From NCBI GenBank assembly GCA_948567375.1, contig CAOYZS010000002.1:62001-126000 (forward strand): a stretch of DNA of 64,000 nt, written 5' to 3'. Position numbers and translations under genes: made by a program. The stretch is from Lunularia cruciata. Lineage: Eukaryota > Streptophyta > Marchantiopsida > Lunulariales > Lunulariaceae. This document shows, in pieces, positions 41,574-53,450 of the stretch; position 1 is the stretch's first letter, and the number at the start of each line of letters is the position of its first letter. The notes below the pieces were generated by a model, which made no database searches, was not told where the DNA came from, and was given only the letters and a program-made list of their open reading frames with translations.

Positions 41574-41971
41574 TGTGACAATCACTTATCACTCACGGTC
41601 AATCTGGAAGTTTTACTTCCAACACCAAAACTTTAGGATTTTCAAGTAGGTAGCACTACTGTTTTACAATAAGCACTACTAGGCTGGTGTTGAAATAAAG
41701 ACCTTGAAAAACTAATTCTAATGAGATAAGAATCATCTCATTTGAATATGTGAGTGCAAAGATACTATCTTTCAAATCTGCAGTGCACATAGATACCAAA
41801 GGCTGCGAAATTTGAGGGACCTAGAGCTTCTAATTTGTGACCTAACCTATAGCAATCAATTTTCAGTCTAAAGGTCTGAGGGAGCTGATTCTAAAGACAC
41901 AAAGATCACTTCATTTGGATCATTGAGTACAAATTTGGATCATTGAATTTGGTACAGATTTGGATCATTGA
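41574..41971 (-). other. Truncated 5'UTR and triplicated junction of E1'
   Basis: Two of the eight 180-bp units remain. The TTTGGATCATTGA triplet at 41914-41971 is base-for-base the junction of E1 at 25885-25942. Confidence 0.8.
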
Positions 41972-42870
41972 ACCTGCTTGTTGAGCCTCCTTCACTTTTG
42001 CTAATTCTCCCTTCTTTGCTTGCCATTGGAGAGGTGTGAGATCAGGGTCCAACCAAATACGCCGCCCCTTCAGTATAGCTTTGTTATCCATCACTCAATT
42101 CCTCTGAGTTTTTGAGCTAAACCTCACCAAAATGCTTCTTGGTTGTGCACCTTGTTGTCCCAATCTATATGCTTGCAAAATCTGAGGATCATGGACTCTC
42201 AAAGAATAAGCAATAAACTCACACACTATGGCCTTGGTGTCTTCCTTCTCAGTCTCTGGCAAACCTGAAATTCTCAAGTTCTTCATCCTGACCAATTGGT
42301 TCTCCTTCTCAACCTCATGCTCTTGCAAGCAAGAGATTTGAGCCACCTTAGTAGCTTCAGCATAAGACTTCATCTTCACTTCTAGTGTGTCCACAATCTG
42401 TTGGAGCCCTCCGCCTTGTGTAGCAATATCGTTGGCTTGTGCTCCCAAGGAAGCAACTTTCTCGGTAGCATCAACCATCCCCTTGGTTGATGTTAACAGA
42501 GAAATAAAACTCTTCTTGAGGTCTTGAATCTCTTGGTTGACTAGGTTCAAAGACTCTTTGACAAATTCCATATCAGTCATGAGAGTACTCATGCACTGGG
42601 ACATAGGTGCCATAGGTATATCGTACCAATTTGTTACAGATTGGTCAGATGCCCTAGGCCCTTGCCTAGGCTCACATTTCATGTGTTTTGTACTGTGTTT
42701 CTAGCCTTTTGACTCTTTGGGTCTTTCGGGCTTTATATTTCATTGTTTCATTGTTTCATGAAGCTTCTAAGGTCCTTGTGAAAATCATTTGCTTTCCTAT
42801 ACATTTCAGCTAATTGTTGTTGCTTCATGGCTATATCAGCAATGTCTTTCACCATCTTGGAATCCTCCAT
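41972..42870 (-). pseudogene. LINE ORF1 remnant (O2), interrupted
   Basis: Repeat of 25943-26841 at +16,029, with the same premature TGA, the same deletion and the same 143-bp sense LINE insertion (42614-42756). The TTTAGGA triplet follows at 42929-42949. Confidence 0.82.
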
Positions 42871-42950
42871 TGTGACAATCACTTATCGCTCACAGTCAAT
42901 CTAGAAGTTTTACTTCCAACACCAAAAATTTAGGATTTAGGATTTAGGAT

Positions 42951-43329
42951 ACACCAACATAGGATTTACAAACTGCTGATAGAACACCATCTTGGTACCG
43001 GGCTGCTGCCATAAGCAAAGTAAAAACTGCTCCTTGATCACTTCTCGTAGTGCAATAGGCTCCAACCTCCAATGTCACTCACAAACATTCCACCTTGTGG
43101 CCCATGCAATCAGATCTGTATACCAACCGACAGATAGAGTGGCACAAAAAGCTTGGTAGGGAAGTCTCTCATGCTCCATGGACCTCACCTTAGTGGCATA
43201 TGTGATAGCTAAAAACAAAGCTTCAGCCTCAAGTGGCAAAAACCCGGTTTCAGCAAGCAGCAATACATAAGGAGTTTGAGTCCTCACCCCAAGTTCATCA
43301 CACAAAAACAATTTTTGAACTTTCTCCAC
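42951..43329 (-). pseudogene. LINE ORF2 fragment, residues ~960 to ~833 (O2)
   Basis: Copy of 26922-27300. The next 39 bp (43330-43368) are the sense YRTILV scrap seen at 27301. Confidence 0.78.
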
Positions 43330-43368
43330 CGTACCATACTTGTTTGTAGTGTCTTTGCCAAGTTGTAC

Positions 43369-45259
43369 AATGAACAATGAACAATGAAATATAAAGCCCG
43401 AAAGACCCAAAGAGTCAAAAGGCTGGAAACACAATACAAAACATATGAAATGTGAGCCTAGGCAAGGGCCTAGGGCATCGGACCAATCTGTAACAAATTG
43501 GTCCGATGTAAAGTAACTTCTGTCATGTACTTCCGTAATGCTAAAGCTTCAACCTGTAAGAGAGTTGAGAAGTCACTACAAGTAATCTGATGTCTAACTC
43601 TAATCTGCATGTAACAAGGGCAATCCACAAACACATGATGCTCATCCTCAACTTTGCTCATAATACACAATTTGCAAAGTCGCATGGAGTGCTCTATCTG
43701 CTGCCAACGTCCTTGTTCTACTTCTAGTCTATGAGAACTAGTTCTATATTGAGCGATAACATGTCTCAATGAAGTAGAAATCCTAGCCAAGAGATAATCT
43801 TGCTCACAATACACCAACATAGGATTTACAAACTGCTGATAGAACACCATCTTGGTACCGGGTTGCTGCCATAAGCAAAGTAAAAACTGCTCCTTGATCA
43901 CCTCTCGAAGTGCAATAGGCTCCAATCTCCAATGTTGCTCAGAAACATTCCACCTTGTGGCCCATGCAATCAGATCTGTATACCAACCGACAGATAGAGT
44001 GGCACAAAAAGCTTGGTAGGGAAGTCTCTCATGCTCCATGGACCTCACCTTAGTGGCATATGTGAGAGCCAAGAACAAAGCTTCAGCCTCAAGCGGTAAA
44101 AACCTTGTTTCAGCAAGCAACAATACATAAGGAGTTTGAGGCCTCACTCCAAGTTCATCACACAAAAACAATTTCTGAACTTTCTCCACCTTTTGCCACC
44201 ATGTCGTTTTAGTACCTGGACCCCAAATCTGAGCACCATAGAGAACCACCGGCTGCACAAGAGATCTGAACAGCACCTTCTTCAACTCCCATGTGGTAAG
44301 GTGAGCAAGTCTAGAGCGGTTCATGAGTGAATACAAAGCTCTAAAGCCTGCATTGATTCTCATCTTCATACAAGTGGACCAACTATAGTCATGAGAAAAC
44401 TCAAGACCCAAGTACTTGTAAGAAGAAACCTGCTCCAATTGCTATCCATCAAAAAAGAAAGGTGTGACACCTTTAGAACCCACCACAATCACCTTGGACT
44501 TGTCAAGGTTCACCTCCATCTTTGTTTGATTGCAAAACAAGAGAAGAGAATCCAACAACTTCTGTAAACTTTGTGGATTGGTAGAGAGGAGCACTACATC
44601 ATCCGCATATAGTAGTGCATGTATCATCAAGGAGCCAACCTGTACACCTGTAGCTCCAGCTTCCATAAGCACCCTCTCTAGATCATCGATGAAGATTCCA
44701 AACAATGTTGGAGATAGAGAGCAACCTTGGATCACACCCATTGTGCTAAGGATATCTTGAGAGCTCAAAGATGAAAGTTTCACAACCACCTTCTCATAGA
44801 GTCTAGAGATAGCACCAATCAGATCAGCTGAAACACCAACTTGAGTGAGTCTCTCACTTAGAGATTTCCTAAGCACCTTATCAAAGGCCTTCCTAAAATC
44901 AATAAATGCAACATAGAGAGCTCTCCCAACACCTTTAGATTTCCACCACAAAACATGGAGTTCCAATAGATGATCCAAAGTACTAAAGCCTGATCTGAAA
45001 CCCGCTTGGCACTTAGCTCGAATTTTGTGCTTTTCAGCCCAAGTACTCAACCTAGACTCCAAAATTCGACCGTACAACTTGGCAAAGATACTACCCACTA
45101 GAATGGTACGGTAATTGGTGGCAATATCTCTCTGACCAGACTTGTGAATAGGAACTACCTTCTTGAAGCACCATCTTTCAGAAAAGCCACACCTGATGGC
45201 CTCATTCAAGAGAGAAGTGCGTACTGAAATCAGATGGCTACCACCCCACTTAAGTAGTT
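43369..45259 (-). pseudogene. LINE ORF2 3' half with 7-nt tail (O2)
   Basis: Copy of 27340-29230, including the TAG at Gln748 (44442-44444). It continues at 46359. Confidence 0.84.
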
Positions 45260-46358
45260 CAATGAAACAATGAAACAATGAAACAATGAAATATAAAGCC
45301 CGAAAGACCCAAAGAGTCAAAAGGCTGGAAACACAATACAAAACACATGAAATGTGAGCCTAGGCAAGGGCCTAGGGCATCGGACCAATTTGTAACAAAT
45401 TGGTCCGATGTAAAGTAACTTCTGTCATGTACTTCCCTAATGCTAAAGCTTCAACCTGTAAGAGAGTTGAGAAGTCACTGCAAGTAATCTGATGTCTAAC
45501 TCTAATCTGCATGTAACAAGGGCAATCAACAAACACATGATGCTCATCCTCAACTTTGCTCATAATACACAATTTGCAAAGTCGCATGGAGTGCTCTATC
45601 TGCTGCCAACGTCCTTGTTCTACTTCTAGTCTATGAGAACTAGTTCTATATTGAGCGATAACATGTCTCAATGAAGTAGAAATCCTAGCCAAGAGATAAT
45701 CTTGCTCACAATACACCAACATAGGATTTACAAACTGCTGATAGAACACCATCTTGGTACCGGGTTGCTGCCATAAGCGAAGTAAAAACTGCTCCTTGAT
45801 CACCTCTCGAAGTGCAATAGGCTCCAATCTCCAATGTCGCTCAGAAACATTCCACCTTGTGGCCCATGCAATCAGATCTGTATACCAACCGACAGATAGA
45901 GTGGCACAAAAAGCTTGGTAGGGAAGTCTCTCATGCTCCATGGACCTCACCTTAGTGGCATATGTGATAGCTAAAAACAAAGCTTCAGCCTCAAGAGGTA
46001 AAAATCCTGTTTCAGCAAGCAGGAATACATAAGGAGTTTGAGTCCTCACCCCAAGTTCATCACACAAAAACAATTTCTGAACTTTCTCCACCTTTTGCCA
46101 CCATGTCTTCTTAGTACCTGGACCCCAAATCTGAGCACCATACAGAACCACCGGCTGCACAAGAGATCTGAACAGCACCTTCTTCAACTCCCATGTGGTG
46201 AGGTGAGCAAGTCTACTGCGGTTCATGAGTGAATACAAAGCTCTAAAGCCTGCATTGATTCTCATCTTCACACAAGTAGACCAACTATAGTCATGAGAAA
46301 ACTCAAGGCCCAAGTACTTATAAGAAAAAACTTGCTCCAATTGCTGTCCATCAAAAAA
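45260..46358 (-). mobile_element. 5'-truncated LINE with 8-nt tail (O2 copy)
   Basis: Copy of 29231-30329 with at least one base difference (A at 30146, G at 46175). ORF2 from residue ~746 to the stop at 45372, then the perfect 15-bp stem-loop, 3'UTR and tail. Confidence 0.85.
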
Positions 46359-47262
46359 CACATAGTCCATCAAGGTCTTCGGCCTTACCATTGGCCAACT
46401 TCTTCAATTGGTACTGGACATCAGCTTCAGAGATGGTGAGAGCAGATCCAAGGCAAGGTGCCATGCTTGGAGCATCAGGGTAAAAGTACAAATCCTTCAC
46501 ATATTCACAAAGCTCATTCACGTCCAGCGATGGAGATGGAGATCTGATGGTTACCTTCTGCCAAAAAGCCTTGGGATTGCTCCTCAATTCAACGCTCAAC
46601 TCAACCCCCTTGAGTCTCAAGAACGCTTGCTTCTTGCACTTCACCAACTTTCTATAAGAGACAAAAGCTTGATTTTGTGCAATCTGATCAAGAGACCTAT
46701 CCATAGCTTTGATCCTTGCCATTTTACAGTCAGCATCAAACCACCTATTGCAAGGGAGACCAAGTCTCTTCCTGTGAGAACCTTGTGGAAATAGAGTTGT
46801 TGATGTAGATTGAAGAAGTGCAACCAACTGATCACTACGTTGTTGAAAATCAGAATTCCACTCCATAGAACTCAATTTCTCATGGATAGCTTGTTGATAC
46901 AAATCTCGCTTGTGAAAATCAAGACGGAGTTTCCCTCTAAAGGCATGGTCAATAGGTAATGTGGTTCTATTGAGGCAAGAAAGAAGGATGACACAAGATA
47001 AAGGTGCATGGTCAGATTCAGGTTGAGGATCTAAAACAACAAAATCTGAGACAATGTGTATATCACTGGGTGAGGTGAGCATATAATCTACAGTGCTGGA
47101 TCCACCAGAAGCAAAGCATGTGCTCTTACAAGTTTCTGGAAATTGAGAAAGGCCATTCAAGATCTTCAAGCTACAATTGGTACCAAAGCTCAAAAAGTGC
47201 TCACTCATGGAGTTGGATATGAGATCTTTGGAAGAGCGGGACCAAGCACTAGAATGATCTAT
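46359..47262 (-). pseudogene. LINE ORF2 linker and EN end (O2)
   Basis: Residues ~473 to ~174, cut at ATCTATCAA by the tail of E3, exactly as 1-639 is cut by E0. A 330-codon frame begins in the E3 3'UTR and runs through the tail into this fragment; it is a by-product of the insertion. Confidence 0.84.
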
Positions 47263-47366
47263 CAATGAAACAATGAAACAATGAAATATAAAGCCCGAAA
47301 GACCCAAAGAGTCAAAAGGCTGGAAACACAATACAAAACACATGAAATGTGAGCCTAGGCAAGGGC

Positions 47367-50300
47367 CTAGGGCATCTGACCAATCTGTAACAAATTGGTC
47401 CGATGTAAACTAACCTCGGTCATGTACTTCCCTAACGCTAAAGCTTCAACTTGTAAGAGAGTTGAGAAATCACTACAAGTAATCTGATGTCTAACTCTAA
47501 TCTGCATGTAACAAGGGCAAACAATCAACACATGATGCTCATCCTCAACTTTGCTCATAATACACAATTTGCAAAGTCGCATGGAGTGCTCTATCTGCTG
47601 CCAACGTCCTTGTTCTACTTCTAGTCTATGAGAACTAGTTCTATATTGAGCGATAACATGTCTAAGTGAAGTAGAAATCCTAGCCAAGAGATAATCTTGC
47701 TCACAATACACCAACATAGGATTTACAAACTGCTGATAGAACACCATCTTGGTACCGGGTTGCTGCCATAAGTGAAGTAAAAACTGCTCCTTGATCACTT
47801 CTCGTAGTGCAATAGGCTCCAACTTCCAATGTCGCTCACAAACATTCCACCTGGTGGCCCATGCAACCAGATCTGTATACCAACCGACAGATAGAGTGGC
47901 ACAAAAAGCTTGGTAGGGAAGTCTCTCATGCTCCATGGACCTCACCTTAGTGGCATATGTGATAGCTAAAAACAAAGCTTCAGCCTCAAGAGGCAAAAAC
48001 CCGGTTTCAGCAAGCAGCAATACATAAGGAGTTTGAGTCCTCACCCCAAGTTCATCACACAAAAACAATTTCTGAACTTTCTCCACCTTTTGCCACCATG
48101 TCTTCTTAGTACCTGGACCCCAAATCTGAGCACCATAGAGAACCACCGGCTGCACAAGAGATCTGAACAGCACCTTCTTCAACTCCCATGTGGCAAGGTG
48201 AGCAAGTCTAGAGCGATTCATGAGTGAATACAAAGCTCTAAAGCCTGCATTGATTCTCATCTTCACACAAGTAGACCAACTATAGTCATGGGAAAACTCA
48301 AGGCCCAAGTACTTGTAAGAAGAAACCTGCTCCAATTGCTGTCCGTCGAAAGAGAAAGGTGTGACACCTTTAGAACCCACCACCATCACCTTGGACTTGT
48401 CAAGGTTCACCTCCATCTTTGTTTGATTGCAAAACAAGAGAAGAGAATCCAACAACTTCTGTAAACTTTGTGGATTGGGTGAGAGGAGCACTACATCATC
48501 CGCATACAGTAGTGCATGTATCATCAAAGAGCCAACTTGTACACTTGTAGCTCCAGCTTCCATGAGCACCCTCTCTAGATCATCGATGAAGATTCCAAAC
48601 AATGTTGGGGATAGAGAGCAACCTTGAATCACACCCATTGTGCTAAGGACATCTTGAGAGCTCAAAGATGAAAGTTTCACAACCACCTTCTCATAGAGTC
48701 TAGAGATAGCACCAATCAGATCGGCTGAAACACCAACTTCCATGAGTCTCTCACTTAATGATTTCCTAAGCACCTTATCAAAGGCCTTCCTGAAATCAAT
48801 AAATGCAACATAGAGAGCTCTCCCAACACCTTTAGATTTCCACCACAAAACATGGAGTACCAATAGATGATCCAAAGTACTAAAGCCTGATCTGAAACCC
48901 GCTTGGCACTTAGCTCGAATTCTGTACTTTTCAGCCCAAGTACTCAACCTAGTCTCCAAAATTCGACCGTACAACTTGGCAAAGATACTACCCACTAGAA
49001 TGGTACGGTAATTGGTGACAATATCTCTTTGACCAGACTTGTGAATAGGAACAACCTTCTTGAAGCACCATCTATCAGGAAAACCACACCTGATGGCCTC
49101 ATTCAAGAGAGAAGTGAGTACTGAAATCAGATGGCTACCACCCCACTTAAGTAGTTCAACACATAGTCCATCAAGGTCTTCAGCCTTACCATTGGCCAAC
49201 TTCTTCAATTGGTAGTGGACATCAGCTTCAGAGATGGTGAGAGCAGATCCAAGGCAAGGTGCCATGCTTGGAGCATCAGGGAAAAAATACAGATTCTTCA
49301 CATATTCACAAAGCTCGTTCGGGTCTAGCGATGGAGATGGAGATCTGATGGTTACTTTCTGCCAAAAAGCCTTGGGATTGCTCCTCAATTCATTGCTCAA
49401 CTCAACCCCCTTGAGTCTCAAGAACGCTCGCTTCTTGCACTTCACCAACTTTCTATAAGTGACAAAAGCCTGATTTTGTGCAATCTGATCAAGAGACCTA
49501 TCCATAGCTTTCATCCTTGCAATTTTACAATCAGCATCAAACCACCTATTGCAAGGGAGACCAAGTCTCTTCCTGTGAGAACCTCGTGGAAATAGAGTTG
49601 TTGATGTAGATTGAAGAAGTTCAACCAACTGGTCACTGCGTTGTTGAAAATCAGAACTCCACTCCATAGAGCTCAATTTCTCATGGATAGCTTGTTGGTA
49701 CAAATCTCGCTTGTGAAAATCAAGACGGAGTTTCCCTCTAAAGGCATGATCAATAGGTAATGTGGTTCTATTGAGGCAAGAAAGAAGGATGACACAAGAT
49801 AAAGGTGCATGGTCAGATTCAGGTTGAGGATCTAAAACAACAAAATCTGAGACAATGTGTATATCACTGGGTGAGGTGAGCATATAATCTATAGTGCTGG
49901 ATCCACCTGAAGCAAAGCATGTGCTCTTACAAGTTTCTGGAAATTGAGAAAGGCCATTCAAGATCTTCAAGCTACAATTGGTACCAAAGCTCAAAAAGTG
50001 CTCACTCATGGAGTTGGATATGAGGTCTTTGGAAGAGCGGGACCAAACACTAGAATGATCTATCAAGCTATGGAAAGGGTCATTCTCACGGTCACTAAAC
50101 TCAGGAATCTGAGAGGTTTGGATCCTAGCATTGAAATCACCAAGGATAAATACTGCACCTTTACTTTGAAATTCCAACACATCCTTTGTCAAGGAGTGGA
50201 AAGGCTGCATGGTGTTGAGAGATCCGCTTGAATAGATTGGTGATGTCAATGGGGCAAAGTAACAAACAGCAAGGAAGCAAGGTGTAGCAACTCCTCCAAT

Positions 50301-50600
50301 CCTCAGCCATTGGTATTGTCCACTTGAGTCTTGACCTATCAAAGAGACTGACTTTTCAAAGCCAAATCTGACGTAAGTTGCAATACCTCCAAAGCCCCTT
50401 CCTTTGTGTTGCCTCCGCTTGTTCCAAGTTGAACCAACAAGAATGAAACCTTCAATGTCTTGAATGGTGTTTCCTTCATGTTCCCATGTCTCCACAAGAT
50501 TGATCAGATCAGCATTATCCCACACAGGTTTAGCGCTTGAGTACTTGGTATGTGTGAGACCATGAACATTCCAAAACAACACTCTAAGGGTCTGGAATTG
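47367..50600 (-). CDS. LINE ORF2: EN, RT, zinc finger (E3)
   Basis: Intact, and the same protein as the E0 ORF2 (K60, V179, S680). All EN and RT catalytic residues and the CCHC finger are present. The frame opens at the UAG 50601-50603 and ends at 47367. With E0 it makes a pair that differs from E1/E2 at the same few sites, as expected from segmental duplication, not two insertions. Confidence 0.92.
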   Translation of the reverse strand, partial: QFQTLRVLFWNVHGLTHTKYSSAKPVWDNADLINLVETWEHEGNTIQDIEGFILVGSTWNKRRQHKGRGFGGIATYVRFGFEKSVSLIGQDSSGQYQWLRIGGVATPCFLAVCYFAPLTSPIYSSGSLNTMQPFHSLTKDVLEFQSKGAVFILGDFNARIQTSQIPEFSDRENDPFHSLIDHSSVWSRSSKDLISNSMSEHFLSFGTNCSLKILNGLSQFPETCKSTCFASGGSSTIDYMLTSPSDIHIVSDFVVLDPQPESDHAPLSCVILLSCLNRTTLPIDHAFRGKLRLDFHKRDLYQQAIHEKLSSMEWSSDFQQRSDQLVELLQSTSTTLFPRGSHRKRLGLPCNRWFDADCKIARMKAMDRSLDQIAQNQAFVTYRKLVKCKKRAFLRLKGVELSNELRSNPKAFWQKVTIRSPSPSLDPNELCEYVKNLYFFPDAPSMAPCLGSALTISEADVHYQLKKLANGKAEDLDGLCVELLKWGGSHLISVLTSLLNEAIRCGFPDRWCFKKVVPIHKSGQRDIVTNYRTILVGSIFAKLYGRILETRLSTWAEKYRIRAKCQAGFRSGFSTLDHLLVLHVLWWKSKGVGRALYVAFIDFRKAFDKVLRKSLSERLMEVGVSADLIGAISRLYEKVVVKLSSLSSQDVLSTMGVIQGCSLSPTLFGIFIDDLERVLMEAGATSVQVGSLMIHALLYADDVVLLSPNPQSLQKLLDSLLLFCNQTKMEVNLDKSKVMVVGSKGVTPFSFDGQQLEQVSSYKYLGLEFSHDYSWSTCVKMRINAGFRALYSLMNRSRLAHLATWELKKVLFRSLVQPVVLYGAQIWGPGTKKTWWQKVEKVQKLFLCDELGVRTQTPYVLLLAETGFLPLEAEALFLAITYATKVRSMEHERLPYQAFCATLSVGWYTDLVAWATRWNVCERHWKLEPIALREVIKEQFLLHLWQQPGTKMVFYQQFVNPMLVYCEQDYLLARISTSLRHVIAQYRTSSHRLEVEQGRWQQIEHSMRLCKLCIMSKVEDEHHVLIVCPCYMQIRVRHQITCSDFSTLLQVEALALGKYMTEVSLHRTNLLQIGQMP

Positions 50601-51440
50601 CTATGCGGTAGTTGACAACTTCCTTTGGGTGATCACAGCTCTATTGTCTCTCAAGAATGCAACAAAACCTGCTTGTTGAGCCTCCTTCACTTTTGCTAAT
50701 TCTCCCTTCTTTGCTTGCCATTGGAGAGGTGTGAGATCAGGGTCCAACCAAATACGCCGCCCCTTCAGTATAGCCTTGCTATCCATCACTGTATTCCTTT
50801 GAGTTTCTGAGCCAAACCTCACCAAAATGCTTCTTGGTTGTGCACCTTGTTGTCCCAATCTATATGCTTGCAAAATCTGAGGATCATGGACTCTCAAAGA
50901 ATCAGCAATAAACTCACATACTATGGCCTTGGTGTCTTCCTTCTCAGTCTCTGGCAAACCTGAAATTCTCAAGTTCTTCATTCTGACCAATTGGTTCTCC
51001 TTCTCAACCTCATGCTCTTGCAAGCAAGAGATTTGAGCCACCTTAGTAGCTTCAGCATAAGACTTCATCTTCACTTCTAATGTGTCCACAATCTGTTGGA
51101 GCCCTCCGCCTTGTGTAGCAATATCGTTGGCTTGTGCTCCCAAGGAAGCAACTTTCTCGGTAGCATCAACCATCCCCTTGGTTGATGTTAACAAAGAGAT
51201 AGAACTCTTCTTGAGGTCTTGAATCTCTTGATTGACTAGGTTCAAAGACTCTTTGACACTACTGATCTCAACCTTTACAAATTCCATATCAGTCATGAGA
51301 GTACTCATGCACTGGGACATAGGTGCCATGAAGCTTCTAAGGTCCTTGTGGAAATCATTTGCTTTCCTATACATTTCAGCTAATTGTTGTTGCTTCATGG
51401 CTATATCAGCAATGTCTTTCACCATCTTGGACTCCTCCAT
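50601..51440 (-). CDS. LINE ORF1 RNA-binding protein (E3)
   Basis: 279 aa from ATG at 51440, intact, identical in translation to the E0 ORF1. Coiled coil then RRM-like domain. Ends in UAG followed by CAA TTC, in frame with ORF2. Confidence 0.88.
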   Translation of the reverse strand: MEESKMVKDIADIAMKQQQLAEMYRKANDFHKDLRSFMAPMSQCMSTLMTDMEFVKVEISSVKESLNLVNQEIQDLKKSSISLLTSTKGMVDATEKVASLGAQANDIATQGGGLQQIVDTLEVKMKSYAEATKVAQISCLQEHEVEKENQLVRMKNLRISGLPETEKEDTKAIVCEFIADSLRVHDPQILQAYRLGQQGAQPRSILVRFGSETQRNTVMDSKAILKGRRIWLDPDLTPLQWQAKKGELAKVKEAQQAGFVAFLRDNRAVITQRKLSTTA

Positions 51441-52902
51441 TGTGACAATCACTTATCACTCACGGTCAATCTGGAAGTTTTACTTCCAACACCAAAACTT
51501 TAGGATTTTCAAGTAGGTAGCACTACTGTTTTACAATAAGCACTACTAGGCTGGTGTTGAAATAAAGACCTTGAAAAACTAATTCTAATGAGATAAGAAT
51601 CATCTCATTTGAATATGTGAGTGCAAAGATACTATCTTTCAAATCTGCAGTGCACATAGATACCAAAGGCTGCGAAATTTGAGGGACCTAGAGCTTCTAA
51701 TTTGTGACCTAACCTATAGCAATCAATTTTCAGTCTAAAGGTCTGAGGGAGCTGATTCTAAAGACACAAAGATCACTTCATTTGGATCATTGAGTACAAA
51801 GATACAATAGCTTGAATTTGCACTTCACAATGTTATGATGTCCAAAGAGTCACAGATTTAAAACTATCACAACTTCCTTATCTGACCTTCAATTTCTACA
51901 AATCAAAACTCTATAGAAACCTTGCACAATGCTTGTTCTATTGCCACAAAAACCACTTGATTTGGACCTATAAGTACAGAGCAATCCTACTTCACATGTG
52001 CAGATTTTAACACCATGTAGTTGCAAGTGCTACAGTGAAACAAATGGTCATATCATCTGCGTTGGATATCCAAATCTTTCAAGTATGGACTTAATAGAAA
52101 ACCTATGACCATGTGGTTCTTATGACTCAAGAATCACCTGGATTGGATCTGTGAGTGAGGAGAACTGGCACTGCAAAGTTGGTACTCCAAACACCAAGAT
52201 GCATGAGATGTGACAGAATGAGAATTACCACCACTGCTTGCTCAGACCTCCATGTGCTGCGAGCTTGGCCTTGAAAGAGAGCTTGGAAATCATAGATTCT
52301 GATGCAGCAACTTTCACTGGATTTGCACTTGTGACCACAGAGCAATAGCCTTTCCAATTCTCGCACAATAACAAGGACTACTCAAAACTTTCTCAGAATT
52401 GAAAAATCCAGATCTCCCTGAGTACTGCTCCAAACTGGACAAGCTTTACCTTGAAAGAAAGCTCTCAGCATAGCGCTTCTAATGAGACTTCAATCACTCC
52501 ATTTGTCCAAGTAGTGGCAGAGATACAGTCATTCGAATTGATAGTCCAAACCCTAAAATCTGCCCAAGATGACAGAATTCGAATCCTTGTAACTCTCTGC
52601 ACAGATGTGGGTTTCCAGCATGCTTTATATCAATCGAAAGAGCTCTTCAAGGCGCATCCAATGCCATAAAAATCACTCAATTTGGACTCCTGGTGATGAA
52701 GAAACGAACTCTCAAATATTGAACCTGTGTCAGAAAATTCAAGTACCCATAACTTTCGCAACAAGGCTCAGAATCGTGCCTTCTTGGTGTCCATGGAAAG
52801 CTCTTGGCAAGGCGCTTCAAACGAGACCAAAATCGAAAGGTTTGGATGAGCAAGTGCTGAGATATGAGTTTCTGAATTTTCGGGAAAATCTCCTCTCTCA
52901 AA
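51441..52902 (-). promoter_or_regulatory. 5'UTR of E3 with ~180-bp units
   Basis: All eight unit cores of E0 are present at +46,623; only the terminal GGTTCTTGGA and T run are lost. Confidence 0.65.
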
Positions 52903-53450
52903 TCAAGGAGGTCAAGGAGCAGTTTTTACTTCACTTATGGCAGCAACCCGGTACCAAGATGGTGTTCTATCAGCAGTTTGTAAATCCTATGTTGGTGTAT
53001 TGTGAGCAAGATTATCTCTTGGCTAGGATTTCTACTTCACTTAGACATGTTATCGCTCAATATAGAACTAGTTCTCATAGACTAGAAGTAGAACAAGGAC
53101 GTTGGCAGCAGATAGAGCACTCCATGCGACTTTGCAAATTGTGTATTATGAGCAAAGTTGAGGATGAGCATCATGTGTTGATTGTTTGCCCTTGTTACAT
53201 GCAGATTAGAGTTAGACATCAGATTACTTGTAGTGATTTCTCAACTCTCTTACAAGTTGAAGCTTTAGCGTTAGGGAAGTACATGACCGAGGTTAGTTTA
53301 CATCGGACCAATTTGTTACAGATTGGTCAGATGCCCTAGGCCCTTGCCTAGGCTCACATTTCATGTGTTTTGTATTGTGTTTCCAGCCTTTTGACTCTTT
53401 GGGTCTTTCGGGCTTTATATTTCATTGTTTCATTGTTTCATTGTTTCATT
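52903..53450 (+). mobile_element. 5'-truncated subfamily A LINE, 8-nt tail
   Basis: Sense ORF2 from residue ~929 (VIKEQFLLHLW) with the zinc finger, stop at 53337-53339, 3'UTR and TTTCATTG tail. A frame of 244 codons joins antisense E3 5'UTR to it (52605-53339); this is accidental. The tail abuts ATTGCACTTCGAG of the next fragment. Confidence 0.83.

Larger units (their letters stand above)
47263..52902 (-). mobile_element. LINE E3, subfamily A, 5' end clipped
   Basis: Same as E0 at +46,623: same tail (47263-47286), target and variants. The 5'UTR stops at 52902, about 25 bp short of the E0 5' end, and is fused through TCAAGGAGG-TCAAGGAGC to a sense ORF2 fragment. The right-hand half of the target is therefore not adjacent; an uninterrupted version lies at 56316-56350. 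Confidence 0.9.

Noticed and set aside
52605-53339. 244-codon frame ending in the ORF2 finger
   Set aside because: Its first half is antisense 5'UTR of E3; the fusion arises at the 52902 breakpoint and is not a gene.
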